A DNA stretch of 64,000 nucleotides from Datura wrightii. Lineage: Eukaryota; Streptophyta; Magnoliopsida; Solanales; Solanaceae. Below the pieces are notes generated by a model. The model was not told where the DNA came from and ran no database searches. It saw only the letters and a list, made by a program, of their open reading frames with translations. The DNA lies in NCBI GenBank assembly GCA_035772735.1, contig JASDFA010000016.1, positions 176,705,001 to 176,769,000 of the forward strand, in the 5' to 3' direction. This document shows, in pieces, positions 1-11,242 of the stretch. Within the stretch, counting starts at the first letter, position 1. Every line of letters starts with the position of its first letter. The position numbers were made by a program, and so were the translations under genes.

Positions 1-819
1 TTGTTACGCCCTCATTTTGAACTGGTCAAAATATAGTTTGCGACGTCTGGCTCTTCTACCTGGTTTTAAAAATATTTAGAGTTGCCACCTAAGTTTTAGG
101 AAAAACATTAGGAAAACCATTTAAAAAATGTAAACTCTGTTTTGGACTGCGAGAAACCATTGAAATTCTAGGTAAGAGTCTCATTTACTCCAAGGGGAAG
201 GTGTTAGGAACCCCTCGAAGCCTATCCAAAGATAGTCCTTAAATTTAGTCTAAGACATGCTAGGGAATTATTTATTTCAATTATTGCTTGCAAAAGGTAG
301 GTTAAAAGTAGTGAAAAAGAAAGAGTTAAAATGACTTGAAAACAATTTTTTTAAATGTATGAGGTATACTAAATATATAGATGATATACATATGATATAC
401 GAGAGTGATGTACAGGATGTGCATATATTAACAAGTAGTAGTCTGAATAAAGTGAGGGAAATATAGTAAAATAATTTAAATTCTTCTGTTTCAAAATGTA
501 CGAGGCATGTAAAAAATATAAACAATATACATATGTTATATAAAAATGATATACTGGTAATATAGTGAGAATAGTGACATGTATAAAGTGGTTGCAAAAT
601 AATCTATATATAGTGTATATATAGTGTATAAAATAATATATAGGGGATATATATATATATATGTATAATTATACGAGGGTAATAAATATCTTATAAATAT
701 TTTTGTGTTTATGTGTATAAAATAATAGTATGCAGTATATATGTATATGGAGATAATTTATATATTAGGGTTATTAGTCCATGATATGTACATAATTAAA
801 ATAGTTATATGCAATATGT

Positions 820-2905
820 TGTCACGCCCCACCTTGGGAGGCATGACTGGCACCTGGTGCCCTACTAGGACCTGAACTGCTGAGCTGACTGAGCCTAATC
901 ACATTTGGTGCAGGGCTGACTCTAACTCTAGAATCAAGAAAACAACATGCTATATAGCGGCTGTAAATACAACCCCCGGCCGAAAAAGCCTATAGCCACC
1001 TGTGAAAATAAACAGCTAACCAGAGACAAACAATCATAGGGAGTCCTATGCGGGCCGACAAGACCACCATGATATCTAGTTATAACAGGAAAGTAAAATT
1101 AGAAGCTAAACTGAACTATGACCGACAAGGCCGCTAATCAACAGCTAAACAGGGCTCCACACGACCAACACACATAATCTAAAATACATATGGGCCCCAC
1201 ACGACCGATATCATCTAACCACACGGAACTAACACAATTTGCAAGCCTCTAGAAGTAATAAGATGGTTGGGATAGGGCCCCAACCTACCCAAACTGTACA
1301 ACTGACTGGAACTACGAGGGACCTGCTCCTCGTTTATCTACAGCTGCAGGCAAGTAATGCAGCTCCCCAGAAGAGGGCGTCAGTACCACAGGTACTGAAT
1401 ATGTAAGGCAATAACTTTAAATGATTGAAATTAAGGAAATAGAACTGACAATAACTGAAGTAAAGAAAACGGACTGAATATGACTGAAGTAGTGAAATCA
1501 GGGCTAAACATAACTATAATAAGGAGGGTAGGGGTCATACCTGACAAGTGAGGGGTCTTACTGCCTGACTATCAATAACTAAAGAAAACATAAACCTTAC
1601 CTGGCTCCCAAAATCCTGAAGGTACAATCAGCACAGAATAACCCACCCAGGCCCCCATTAGCCCTAGTGAGTACACCTCAATCTATATACCCCTATCCAG
1701 GTCATACTGAGTCAACTACCAGCTATAAGCGTCCTGTCGAACCCCTGGGTCTGCAACTGGGCCCGCTCGTCCCCTGACTGTAGCTGTGTCTGAGTCCGGA
1801 GGACTCCTGATATCTATACCCCGGGCGTAAACGCTCGACGGGGGTGTGTATAAGGCCAACCACAGCATATGAGGATCTGGATCCCCATCTTCGTCCCTTG
1901 CGGACGGTGTGCAGCTCCGTAGAGCGACGTATTCTCACCCCTAGCAGGCGGCGACACAACTATTAACCCCTGGGTGTGGTCACGGAAGCTATACAGGTGT
2001 AATCCAGCCCAAAACAATACGAATTATGAGCCTCGACTGACAACAACAACTAGACATGATAACATACTCCTAACATGCTTTATTGGAATTCATACTGGAC
2101 TACTATGCTGAAGAAACTAACTTGCCGAAAGAAAATGCATTAACATACCTCGTTCGCTGTTTACCGATTAACTGGCGAGTTTCGGCTCGTGTTCAACTTC
2201 CCTTCTCAACTGTAATCACATTTAACGGAAGAATAGGGCTGCTTTATTACTATATTCGAAGAAAACAATAACTTATATATATATATATATATATATATAC
2301 TGACTATACTTCAACTTATCGAAAGTCGATCAAAAACTCATAATTTCTCGAGAATCTAGAAGGGAGAAATACTTACTTTAGGAACGTGATTGTATTGACA
2401 CTAGTTTGAAATAATTCCATCAACTTAGGCTCGGCGGAACGACGATTCGCCGGGCGTATTTTACGTAAATAACTCCGTAGCGATGCTCCCTGCAGCTTTA
2501 TACTTCAATACCCAGAGTTAATATGGATTTGGACAGCGTTTAGCAGCGTAATCGGATGATTTCCAAATTTTTTCCTCGGTTTCCCTATGTTCTGGCCGTG
2601 TATATATATAAAATAATCTAACTTCTAAGTGTGAGGCCTTTATATACTTGAGACAGCAGACAAGGCAACGTGGTACTCTTCCCATCAAACTAATTCTGCT
2701 ACGTGCCACTTTTGGTAACGCGGAGGGGGCTGCTCCGTGCCAGTTTGCCCCTCTGGGCAACTTGGTTCGGCCTCCTCCCGTGAAATCCCAACTTTGCACT
2801 CGTTCAGCCTTTCCCTGGGCCCTTCCTCGTACATATGGCACTGTAAAACTCTTACCTAAGATACGAATAGGCCGACTAAACGTTAGAAACTTACAGGGTG
2901 TAACA
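820..2905 (-). mobile_element. Solo LTR of the Tekay-like family T
   Basis: Reverse-complemented, this 2086 bp segment starts TGTTACACCCTGTAAG and ends GGGGCGTGACA. It matches the family T LTR at 10975-13041 over its whole length. It is flanked by a perfect 5 bp duplication, TATGT, at 815-819 and 2906-2910, and no internal gag or pol sequence is present. That is the signature of an element removed by recombination between its own LTRs. It lies inside the 2-6927 unit, so it inserted later than that unit. Confidence 0.93.
2639..2646 (-). promoter_or_regulatory. TATA box of the solo T LTR
   Basis: Reads TATATAAA on the minus strand. It occupies the same place as the TATA boxes at 11235 and 17915 in the other T LTRs, just downstream of the GC-rich palindromic block. 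Confidence 0.65.
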
Positions 2906-5898
2906 TATGTGATATGCGAAAATAAATATTTATTAATAGGGGTAGGTATATGAGTAGAAAATAATTAAAAGTATGTATGTATATATGAACGGGTAAAACA
3001 ATATGTAGTATGTAAAATATAAATATTAATATATAAATAATAACATATGGAGAAAGAAATTATAATATGCAAAATATATTTGTAAAATAATATATATATA
3101 TACCTCATACTTGCGCCTTTTTTGAAGAAAACTTCGAAATGGGCCAAGTTTATGGGCCTAAATTTTCTGCAAAGATTTCGTATAAAGAAATTGGGCTTGC
3201 AACCCTTTTAATAAATAAGCAGATTATATAAAAATAAGTGATTGGGCCTGCAACCCATTTAAAAAAAATATGATTTGACAGTTTTTAATTATTTGATCCC
3301 AACACTAAGCTTAATTCAATTGGACTTTGAAAAATTATTTGTTGCCTCTTTTATTATTAGTTAGTTGCCTAAAACAGTGATTAATAATTAAAAAACATTT
3401 TTTCAGATTTTTCAAAAAAAGAGGGGGTCATTTGTTTATTATTTCAAAAAATTAACATGTCAAATATTCTTTGCACAAAATCTTGACACTATTAAAAGGG
3501 AGATGAATGAGTTATTTACTAACAAGGCTACAAATTCATACATATACACAAAACACACATAAAGTTAGCAGATAAAAATATATAGTAAGAAATGTTATGG
3601 AAGAAAACTAAGAAGTATTTGATTCTTAAAAGAATCCAACTCCAAGTACTTGACTCTGAGTGCAGGGAATCATAGTGGTTGTTGGCCTACAGCCCAAATC
3701 GAGTTTCAAATGAGAACTTCAGCTCTCTGGTTTACGCCATGAAAAAGAAAATAGAAAATAATTAGAGAACTATCATTAAATCATATCAATGAAAATATAT
3801 GCTCGTTGTAATCAATTCTACTCATTTTTAGCGCAAGGACTTATCTCATATGAATAGCTATTCTAATACACCCGATTCTATATTTTTTGCATTAATAACT
3901 AGTGCATATTTAAGAGAGATTAGGAAGCATAACAATTTCTAAGTAATGTAAAATAAATTTCCAAAAAGGAAAGCAAACAATATCTATGATACCAAGTTAA
4001 ATCACTTCGTAAACCAATTAATTCATGACTCAGCACACATATTAACTTTAAGTACTAAACTCATCCATCCTATTATTGAACATCTTCAAACCACCTGATC
4101 TTTTATATATATTTAAAAAGAACCAAGAGTACAGTAAACATTTGACAAGAAATCAATAAACGTGATCCACTATAACATTTCACATACTTAGACATAAAGA
4201 TCTTGAATAGTTTTGAGGTTTATAAAAATTAAAATAAATACACAACCACATTAAATTGATGTTAGAATTCCAAACTTGATCAACTAAACTCATTAAGGTA
4301 GTTAAATTAAAGAGACAAAAACTAATAAGGATCATGCATATTGTAATAAAGCAAGACACTTGCATTGTAGTTATTCCATTGTCCTTTATGTTTAAGGCTA
4401 GTTAGTTTTAAAAGAAAGATCAAACCCAAGAAACTATAGAAGTAGTTTATATAGCAGTTGAAGAAATCTTTCAAGAACAATATCTTTCAAAAAACCAAAG
4501 AAGGGTGCTAATAATTCTTAGGCAAATAAAATTTTTCTAGTTACTTTTACTTCTCCAAAAGTTAGTCAAAATAGCAGACATACTATAATATAAGTTTAAA
4601 AACCAAGTACTAAACAAATAAAACAGTCCTTTCAATACTTTAAATAAGTCATATTTATTTTAAGAGAAGGAAGAGCTGATTTGAAGGTATAATTATTGAA
4701 GCCCTAAAATTTGCAACAAGGAATAGAGAGACAACACTCTAAAATAAAATAACACATATCCCTTGTTACCATTTTGACTAAAGAAACATATTAAACACTT
4801 AACACACAACAAGGGTGAACCCACATAAGACGTTTCAAAAGAGAACGAACAATTCTACTAGCCAACAAAGTCATAATTACATAAGAAATTTTTTACTTTA
4901 ACTAATGGTTGTTGTTCAAGAACATGAATACATACAAATACTTCAAAGAAGAGCAACAAATTCCAAACAAGTAAAAAGCTATATCTATGAGTTCTAGTTC
5001 AAATCCCTATCTTTACTTTAGTTGGATTAATACTAAGTGGTTTAAACTTAGAGTCAGATGTGCAATCTAAAGAGTTTAGTCCCAACATGAATAATCAGAC
5101 TTTGTGCAAATCACCTAATACTCCACTATGATAATACTTGGGGCAAATGGCATAATCATGTTTCCATGCTCAACCCTTTTGGAGAACTTTATGCTAACTT
5201 AGAGGCCAAAAGGTAGCTTATAAGCACACGATAAATTAGAAACATAACTACATATCTATATTCATATTCAAACAATCAAATTGACGTCACAATAACCTCA
5301 AAATAGGCAGCCAAAGAACATCTAAACTTTCTAACTTTATAGAGTTATTTCAAGCTAAATCACGGTTGTAAATATTCTAGCAATGATACAGATAAACAGA
5401 ACTAGCTAGAGATAGTTATGTTTCGTATTTTGCACTCTGAATCCGTTAACTAAGAAAACCAGCTCTTCCCAAACACAATCAAGATACAATCAAGAATACG
5501 AAACCAAAATGCAATTAATAAGGGATAGAATTTACCTTGTGTTGGGCAGCGATTGAGGTCGTAAATCGTCGAGTACTAGGCCAGAGACTCCAGCTTCGAA
5601 ATGAGTTAAGAGTGAAGGAAAAACAATGCCGAACAAGAACAAAAAAGCACAGAGAAACAAAGAAGGAGCAGTATAATTTTGAGTGTCAAAAATAGCTCAA
5701 AAATCTGATATTATCAATGAATCTATCTGTGTATTTGTTGTTTTTCCTTTTTTCCAGGGTGTGTTGTGTGTGTTCTGCGTTCCCTTTTTTTTTTCAAATT
5801 CTGCCTGCGTTCAATGATTTTCCTCTCTATCTCTATATGTGTTTTTTGTCTCTCACTCTCTATCTCTGTCCTCCCCTCAAAGGATGAAGAAACTCTCA

Positions 5899-5908
5899 TT
5901 TTTATATA
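5899..5908 (-). promoter_or_regulatory. TATA box of the long LTR-like unit
   Basis: The minus strand reads TATATAAAAA here, followed by a purine-rich leader. It is the best promoter-like element in the unit and supports a minus orientation. Inference from sequence only. Confidence 0.4.
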
Positions 5909-6027
5909 AGAAATTGAGGGGGAAATAAGAAGTTGAGGATTCAAAAAAAATTTGAATTCTTCAATCTTTGACAAGATGGAAGCGTAGGAAAAGGAGCAAA
6001 ATCAGAAAAGTTTGAAAAAAATGGGAA

Positions 6028-6034
6028 ACTCACC
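6028..6034 (-). other. Consensus 5' splice donor-like site
   Basis: The minus strand reads CAGAG|GTGAGTTT, a near-perfect donor. It lies about 120 bp before the TATA box in transcription order, so it would belong to another transcript or be fortuitous. Confidence 0.2.
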
Positions 6035-6730
6035 TCTGTTGAACTGTTGGAGAGGATGGAGATGGAGACTTTCTCCCTTTTCTCACTTCACGCCAACAGT
6101 GAAGTTGGTGCGAGATTTTTGGCGTACTTCGGAGTGTAGGAGATGGGTCGCAGGGGGAGGGGGTCGCAGAGGTATGCGTGAGAGGGAGAGAGTGACGGGG
6201 TGGGGGCCTAGGGTTTGGACGTCGATTTGGAAGAAGAAAGGAGGAGAGAGGATAAATTAATTTGGACCATTGATCAATTTTGATCAAAAGGTGAAAATTA
6301 AAAGGGTAAAAGATAAATAAATAAATAAATAAATATAAAATCTGATAATTATATTATATTTATACATTAAAAAAGATATTAAATAAAGCCACACTTATTT
6401 AATTGTAGCCACTTTTTATTAATTTGTAAAAAAATTAAAATTATTTAAATGGTAAAATCATATTAAAAAATCAAGATGCATTATTAATCGATTAATTGAA
6501 TTAAGCTTCCGAACTTAAATAAAATAAAATATTTACTTACAAAAATGGGTTATTGTAGTATATAAATTATAATTGACCTAAAATTAATAATTTAAAATAC
6601 GTACTTAGATAAAATATTTAATTTTGAAAAGAAAAATATGATAACATATATAAATATGTATCTACACATACATGTGTAAAAATATTAATTTTTTAATATA
6701 CATTTTTAACATTTAAAATTACAAGAAATC

Positions 6731-6733
<3 letters not shown>

Positions 6734-6773
<40 letters not shown>
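6734..6773. repeat. (AT)n microsatellite
   Basis: About 20 uninterrupted AT units inside the long LTR-like unit. Confidence 0.95.
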
Positions 6774-6775
<2 letters not shown>

Positions 6776-6927
6776 CTTTTATTTATTTTTCAAAAAAAAT
6801 AGCAAGATATTATCCAAAAAATCGTTTAAAAGAATTTGCAACAACTTAAATATTTTATTTTACTTTATTTAAAATTTCAGAAGCTTAATTAATAAAAAAT
6901 ACGGAGAGCCAAAATTGGGTGTCAACA

Positions 6928-7317
6928 GTCGTGAACAGTCAGGTCCAGACGAAAGTTCATGAGTGTCAAGCTCGCAGCAGCAGAGGGGTCTAGGTCAGAT
7001 GGGACCAGTTGTACCACATTGCAGTACCTGTCATAGGTGACATCCGGGGAGATGCTGGTATGGTTCCACTGAACTTTTATTCCTGTGGATAGGAGGGACA
7101 TACAATGAGGGATTGTCCGACTAGACACCAGGGTGATATGGACCAGTAGAATAGATCCTCAACAGGTTCATATGCTCCAGCACCTTCTGCGGGGTGTAGG
7201 CCCTCAGCTCCAGCTGGCAGAGGCTGAGGTAGATCAGGGGCATCTACTTCAGGCAGTGGCTAGGATCGCACATATGCACTACCAGGACGACAGGAGTCAA
7301 AGTCGTCACCAGATGTT
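6928..7317 (+). pseudogene. gag: T1 gag remnant (C-terminal part, Tekay-like)
   Basis: Capsid/nucleocapsid gene of a Tekay-like gypsy element, entered in mid-gene because the 2-6927 unit is inserted on its left. A zinc knuckle is readable at 7075-7116 as FYSCG-x-EGHTMRDC; the first Cys of the CCHC motif is replaced by Phe and a TAG interrupts it. A Ser/Gly/Pro-rich linker follows and leads into the protease. It aligns with the T2 gag (13664-14000). Several stops make it non-functional. The upstream part of the gene and T1's left LTR must lie outside the window. Confidence 0.8.
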
Positions 7318-10300
7318 ATGATAGGTATGCTGGATGTTTGTTCTCACTCACTTTATGCTCTAATAGATCCAGGTTCCACTTTGTCTTATGTTACTATGCT
7401 AGTGGTCTGAAAGTTTGGTATAACACCAGAATTACTCCAGCGACCCTTCTCAGTTTCTACACCCGTCGGTGACTCTATTGTTTCAAAGAGAATTTACCGA
7501 AGTTATACAATAGAGATTTTTGGTCGCCAGACCTTAGCAGATTTAGTGGAGCTGAAAATGATTGATTTTGATTTAATTATGGGTATGGGTTGGCTGGCAC
7601 CATGTTATGCAAATGTAGAGTATTGGACAAAAACTGTCTGATTTCACTTTCCAGTGGAGGTAGTGCGAGAATGGAGAGGCAACGCAGCTACACCAAAAGG
7701 TAGGTTTATATCCTATCTTTGGGCGAGAAAGTTGATAGCGAAGGGCTGTATTTATCATATTGTTAGGGTTCGGGATATGCAAGAAGAATCCTCGACTCTT
7801 CAGTCCATCACAGTGGTTAGTGAGTTTGCAGATGTGTTCCCAGATGAGCTTCCTGGTATTCCCCTAGAGTGTGAAATCGATTTCTCCATCGACTTGCTAC
7901 CAGATACTCAACCTATATCCATCCCTCCATATTGCATGGCTCCTGCCGAGTTGAGAGAGTTGAAAGAACAGTTGAAAGACTTGCTAGAAAAGGGTTTTAT
8001 CAGGCCTAGTATTTCGCCGTGGGGTGCGCCAGTTCTATTTGTGAGAAAGAAAGATGGCTTCCTATGTATGTGTATAAATTATCGACTGTTGAATAAAGTT
8101 ACCATTAAGAATAAATATCCTCTTCAAAGGATAGATGATTTATATGACCAGCTGCAAGGGGCAAAATATTTCTCCAAAATTAATTTAAGGTCCGGGTACC
8201 ACTAGGTACGAGTCGGAGAAAAAGATATTCTGAAAACAACTTTTAGGACCAGGTATGGTCATTTTGAATTTCTAGCTATGTCCTTCGGGCTGACAAATGC
8301 ACCAACAGTTTTCATGGATATGATGAATAGTATCTTCAGGCCATACTTAGATCTATTTGTGATAGTGTTTATTGATGATATTTTGGTATATTCTCGGTCG
8401 GAGGATGAACCCAGAAATCAATTGTGAACCATACTTCAGATCCTCAGGGATCGACAATTACATGCAAAGTTCTTAAAATATGAGTTCTGGTTGAATTCCC
8501 TAGCCTTTTTAGGCCATATTGTATCAAATGTTGGTATCCAGGTGGATTCATAGAAAATCGAGGCAGTTAAGACATGGTCTAGACCTACAACTCCTACTGA
8601 AGTTTGCAGTTTTCTAAGGCTAGCCAGGTACTACAGAATATTCGTGTAAGGATTTTCTACCCTATCAGTGCTATTGACCAGGTTAACTCAGAAAGTAGCC
8701 AAATTCCACTGGACCGAGGCTTGTGAGCAGAGTTTTCAGGAGTTGAAAAATAGATTGACATCTGCTCTAGTATTGGACTTACCAGAGGGCTCAAAGGGCT
8801 ATGCTGTATACTGTGACACTTTGGGCGTTGGGTTAGGATGTGTTCTGATGCAACACGACAAGGTAATTGCCTACGCTTTAAGGCAACTAACAAAGCATGA
8901 AAAGAACTACCCCACCCATGATGTGAAGTTAGATGCAGTGATTCATGATTTAAAAATATGGAGGCATTATTTATATGGTGTGCACATGGATATTTTTACT
9001 GATCATTAAAGCCTCCAGTACATTTTCACGCAGAAAGAGCTGAATTTGCGACAACGTCATTGGCTAGAATTGTTGAAAGACTACGATGTGAATCTTATAT
9101 CACCCAGGGAAGGCTAATATCGTAGCTGATGCCCTTAGCCGCAGATCCATGGGCAGTTTAGCATACTTGAGGCCAGAGAAGAGAGAAATGGCTCGAGAGA
9201 TCCACTGGTTAGCCAGTTTAGCAGTCTGGGTAGTAGATTCAGAGGATAATAGGGTTGTAATTCAAAATATAGCAGTATCATCCCTGGTTGTAGAGGTCAA
9301 GAAGTGGCAGTATGAGGACCCTAATCTAGTACAACTTAGATGCAAGGTTCAGCAGGGTGAATTATCAGCCTTCAAGTTAACAGGAGACATGGTCTTGAGA
9401 TTTAGAGGTCGACTCTGTGTTCCAGATGTAGCTGGGTTCCGACAGCAGATCATGGCAGAGGTACATTACTCTCATTACTCTCTTCATCCAGGTTCGACGA
9501 AGATGTACCATGACATAAAATAGATATACTAGTAGCTTGGAATGAAGAAAGGTGTAGCCTAATTCGTAGCAAAATATCCTAATTGTCAGTAGGTAAAAGC
9601 CGAGCATCAGAAACCTGACGGACCAACTCAGGAAATGGCTGTACCTATGTGGAAGTGGGAGGCAGTTAATATGGACTTTGTGATAGGACTACCCCGTACC
9701 AGACGCAAATTTGACTCTATTTGGGTTATTGTTGATAGGTTGATGAAATCATCTTACTTCCTACCAGTTTGGACTACATTCTTAGCCGAAGATTACGCCG
9801 ACTTATGTGTTAAAGGGATAGTGCGACTGCATGGTTTCCCAGCATATATTATTTCCGATAAAGAGGCATAATTTACAGCTAGATTTTGGCAATAATTTTA
9901 GAAAGTTTTGGGGACACAAGTTAATTTTGAGTATAATTTTTCATCCCCAGATAGACGGCCAGGCAGAGCGCACCATTCAGATGCTCGAGGACATGTGACA
10001 GGTGTGTGTGCTAGATTTTGGAGGGAGCTGGGACGAGCATTTACCCCTTATTGAATTTGCATACAATAACAATTATCATTCTTCTATTCATATGGCGCCT
10101 TATGAGGCTTTATACGGGTGGAAATGCAGGTCCCCCATAGGATGGTTTGAAGTAGGTGAGGCCGAGTTGATCGGACTTGATATGATCCATTAGTCAGAAG
10201 AAAAAGTGAAACTTACCAAAGAACACTTGCTAACAGCCCAGAGTCGTTAGAAGTCCTATTATGATGTGCATCATAGAGACTTGGAATTCAATGTTGATTA

Positions 10301-10715
10301 TTGGGTATTTCTTAAAGTTTCGCCAACGAAGGGCGTGATGAGATTTTGCAAGAAAGACAAGCTTAGCCCTAGATTCATTGACTCGTATCAGATCCTCCGA
10401 AGGATAGGTCGAGTGGCATATGAGTTAGAACTGGCTTTAGAGCTAGAATTTGTTCACCTAGTCCTTCATGTGTCAATGCTTTAGAAATGTATAGGAGACC
10501 CATCTCGGGTTGTTTCAGTCAAGGATGTTCAAGTTACTGAAGAGTTGTCTTACGAAGAGACACAAATTGCTATACTAGATAGACAGGTTCTTAGACTAAG
10601 AACTAAAGGTGTAGCCTTTGTTAAGGTCTTATGGAGGAGTAGAAATGTAGAGGAAATGACTTGGAAAGCTGAGGAAGACATGAGGTCTAGGTACCCTCAC
10701 TTATTCCAGACCTGA
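7318..10715 (+). pseudogene. pol: T1 pol remnant: protease, RT, RNase H, integrase, chromodomain
   Basis: Polyprotein gene of a Ty3/gypsy chromovirus, broken by about twenty stops and frameshifts. In order: aspartic protease with IDPGSTLSYV (about 7367); reverse transcriptase, open in 7654-8205, with catalytic FIDD at 8368-8379; RNase H (8668-9110) ending ADALSR; integrase zinc-binding part (9440-9600), then the core starting NMDFVIGLPRTRRK (9669) and ending near YNNNYHSSIHMAP (10060); a C-terminal part with QILRRIGRVAYELE (10398); and a chromodomain-like tail with VLWRSRNVEE and final YPHLFQT, stop at 10713-10715. Gene order and the C-terminal chromodomain place it in the Tekay/Del lineage. 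It is clearly dead: even the second integrase Asp region (ISDKEA) is followed by a stop and frameshifts. Confidence 0.9.
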
Positions 10716-10974
10716 CCCAGATTATACCGTTGAGGTGAGACTGTTGTTCAGATGTTACCTTATTATTTATAATACTAGTATTATTCAGTTGTTTACTTCT
10801 ATGTTGTGGAGTAATTGTTTATAGCATCCTGTGATATGCCTATGTTGGAATTTTCAATGTTTCAGGTTTTTGGATAGTCCATTTTATAGAGGAGACTCTA
10901 TCAAAATTTTTCCGGCAATAGTTAAAGAAGTTGAGTCTTTTAAGCCTAAAGACTACATTCGAGGACGATGTTCT
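10716..10974 (+). other. T1 3' untranslated region lacking its polypurine tract
   Basis: Short 3' region between the pol stop and the LTR. It ends ...GAGGACGATGTTCT and passes directly into the LTR start TGTTACACCC. The matching T2 region has AAGGGGGGAGGA between these two points. The 13 bp holding the plus-strand primer are therefore absent here. Confidence 0.75.
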
Positions 10975-11138
10975 TGTTACACCCAATAAGTTTCTAACAT
11001 TTAGTCGGCCTATTCGTATGTTGGTTAAGAGTTTTAGAGTGCCATATGTACGAGGAAAGGGCCCGGGGAAAGGCTGAACGAGTGCAAAGTCGGGATTTCA
11101 CGTGAGGTGGCCGAACCAAGTTGCCCAGAGGGGAAAAG

Positions 11139-11211
11139 TGGCACGGAGCAGCCCCCTCCGCGTTGCCTTTCATGGCACGCCCGTAAATTGGCGTGACCGA
11201 TAGCGTGCCAC
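11139..11211 (+). repeat. GC-rich palindromic cassette, GTGSCACG type, in T LTR
   Basis: GTGGCACG (11139-11146) is the inverse of CGTGCCAC (11204-11211), with GGAG...CTCC arms between them. It ends about 25 bp before the TATA box. The same words occur in the unrelated E1 LTR. Confidence 0.7.
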
Positions 11212-11234
11212 ATTGCCTTGTCTGCCGCCTCAAG

Positions 11235-11242
11235 TATATAAA
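11235..11242 (+). promoter_or_regulatory. TATA box of T LTR
   Basis: TATATAAA, conserved in all three T LTR copies in the window; transcription would start about 30 bp further on. Confidence 0.75.

Larger units (their letters stand above)
2..6927 (-). mobile_element. Very long non-coding LTR-like unit (possibly Ogre/Tat-type), split by a solo LTR
   Basis: The unit runs from TGTTACGCCCTC at position 2 to GGGTGTCAACA ending at 6927, so it has TG...CA ends. Directly right of it the gag of element T1 starts in mid-gene, so the unit was inserted into T1. Without the nested solo LTR at 820-2905 it is about 4.8 kb, AT-rich and without a convincing ORF. On the minus strand a TATA box (5899-5908) lies about 1 kb from the end reading TGTTGACACCC, and a consensus GTGAGT donor lies at 6028-6033; both suggest minus orientation. 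The block GAGTTGCCACCTAAG (near 77-92) and the segment near 205-225 resemble, from memory, a non-coding repeat common in plants and linked to Ogre/Tat LTRs. It could be a solo LTR, one LTR of an element extending left of the window, or a large non-coding derivative (LARD). Confidence 0.5.

Noticed and set aside
277..597. 106-codon minus-strand frame
   Set aside because: Low-complexity Phe/Tyr/Ile-rich translation of AT-rich DNA within the long LTR-like unit; no domain.
6012..6287. Overlapping frames on both strands near the TATA box of the long LTR-like unit
   Set aside because: Purine-rich strand gives Arg/Gly-rich and Pro/Ser-rich shadows; no homology seen, non-coding leader more likely.
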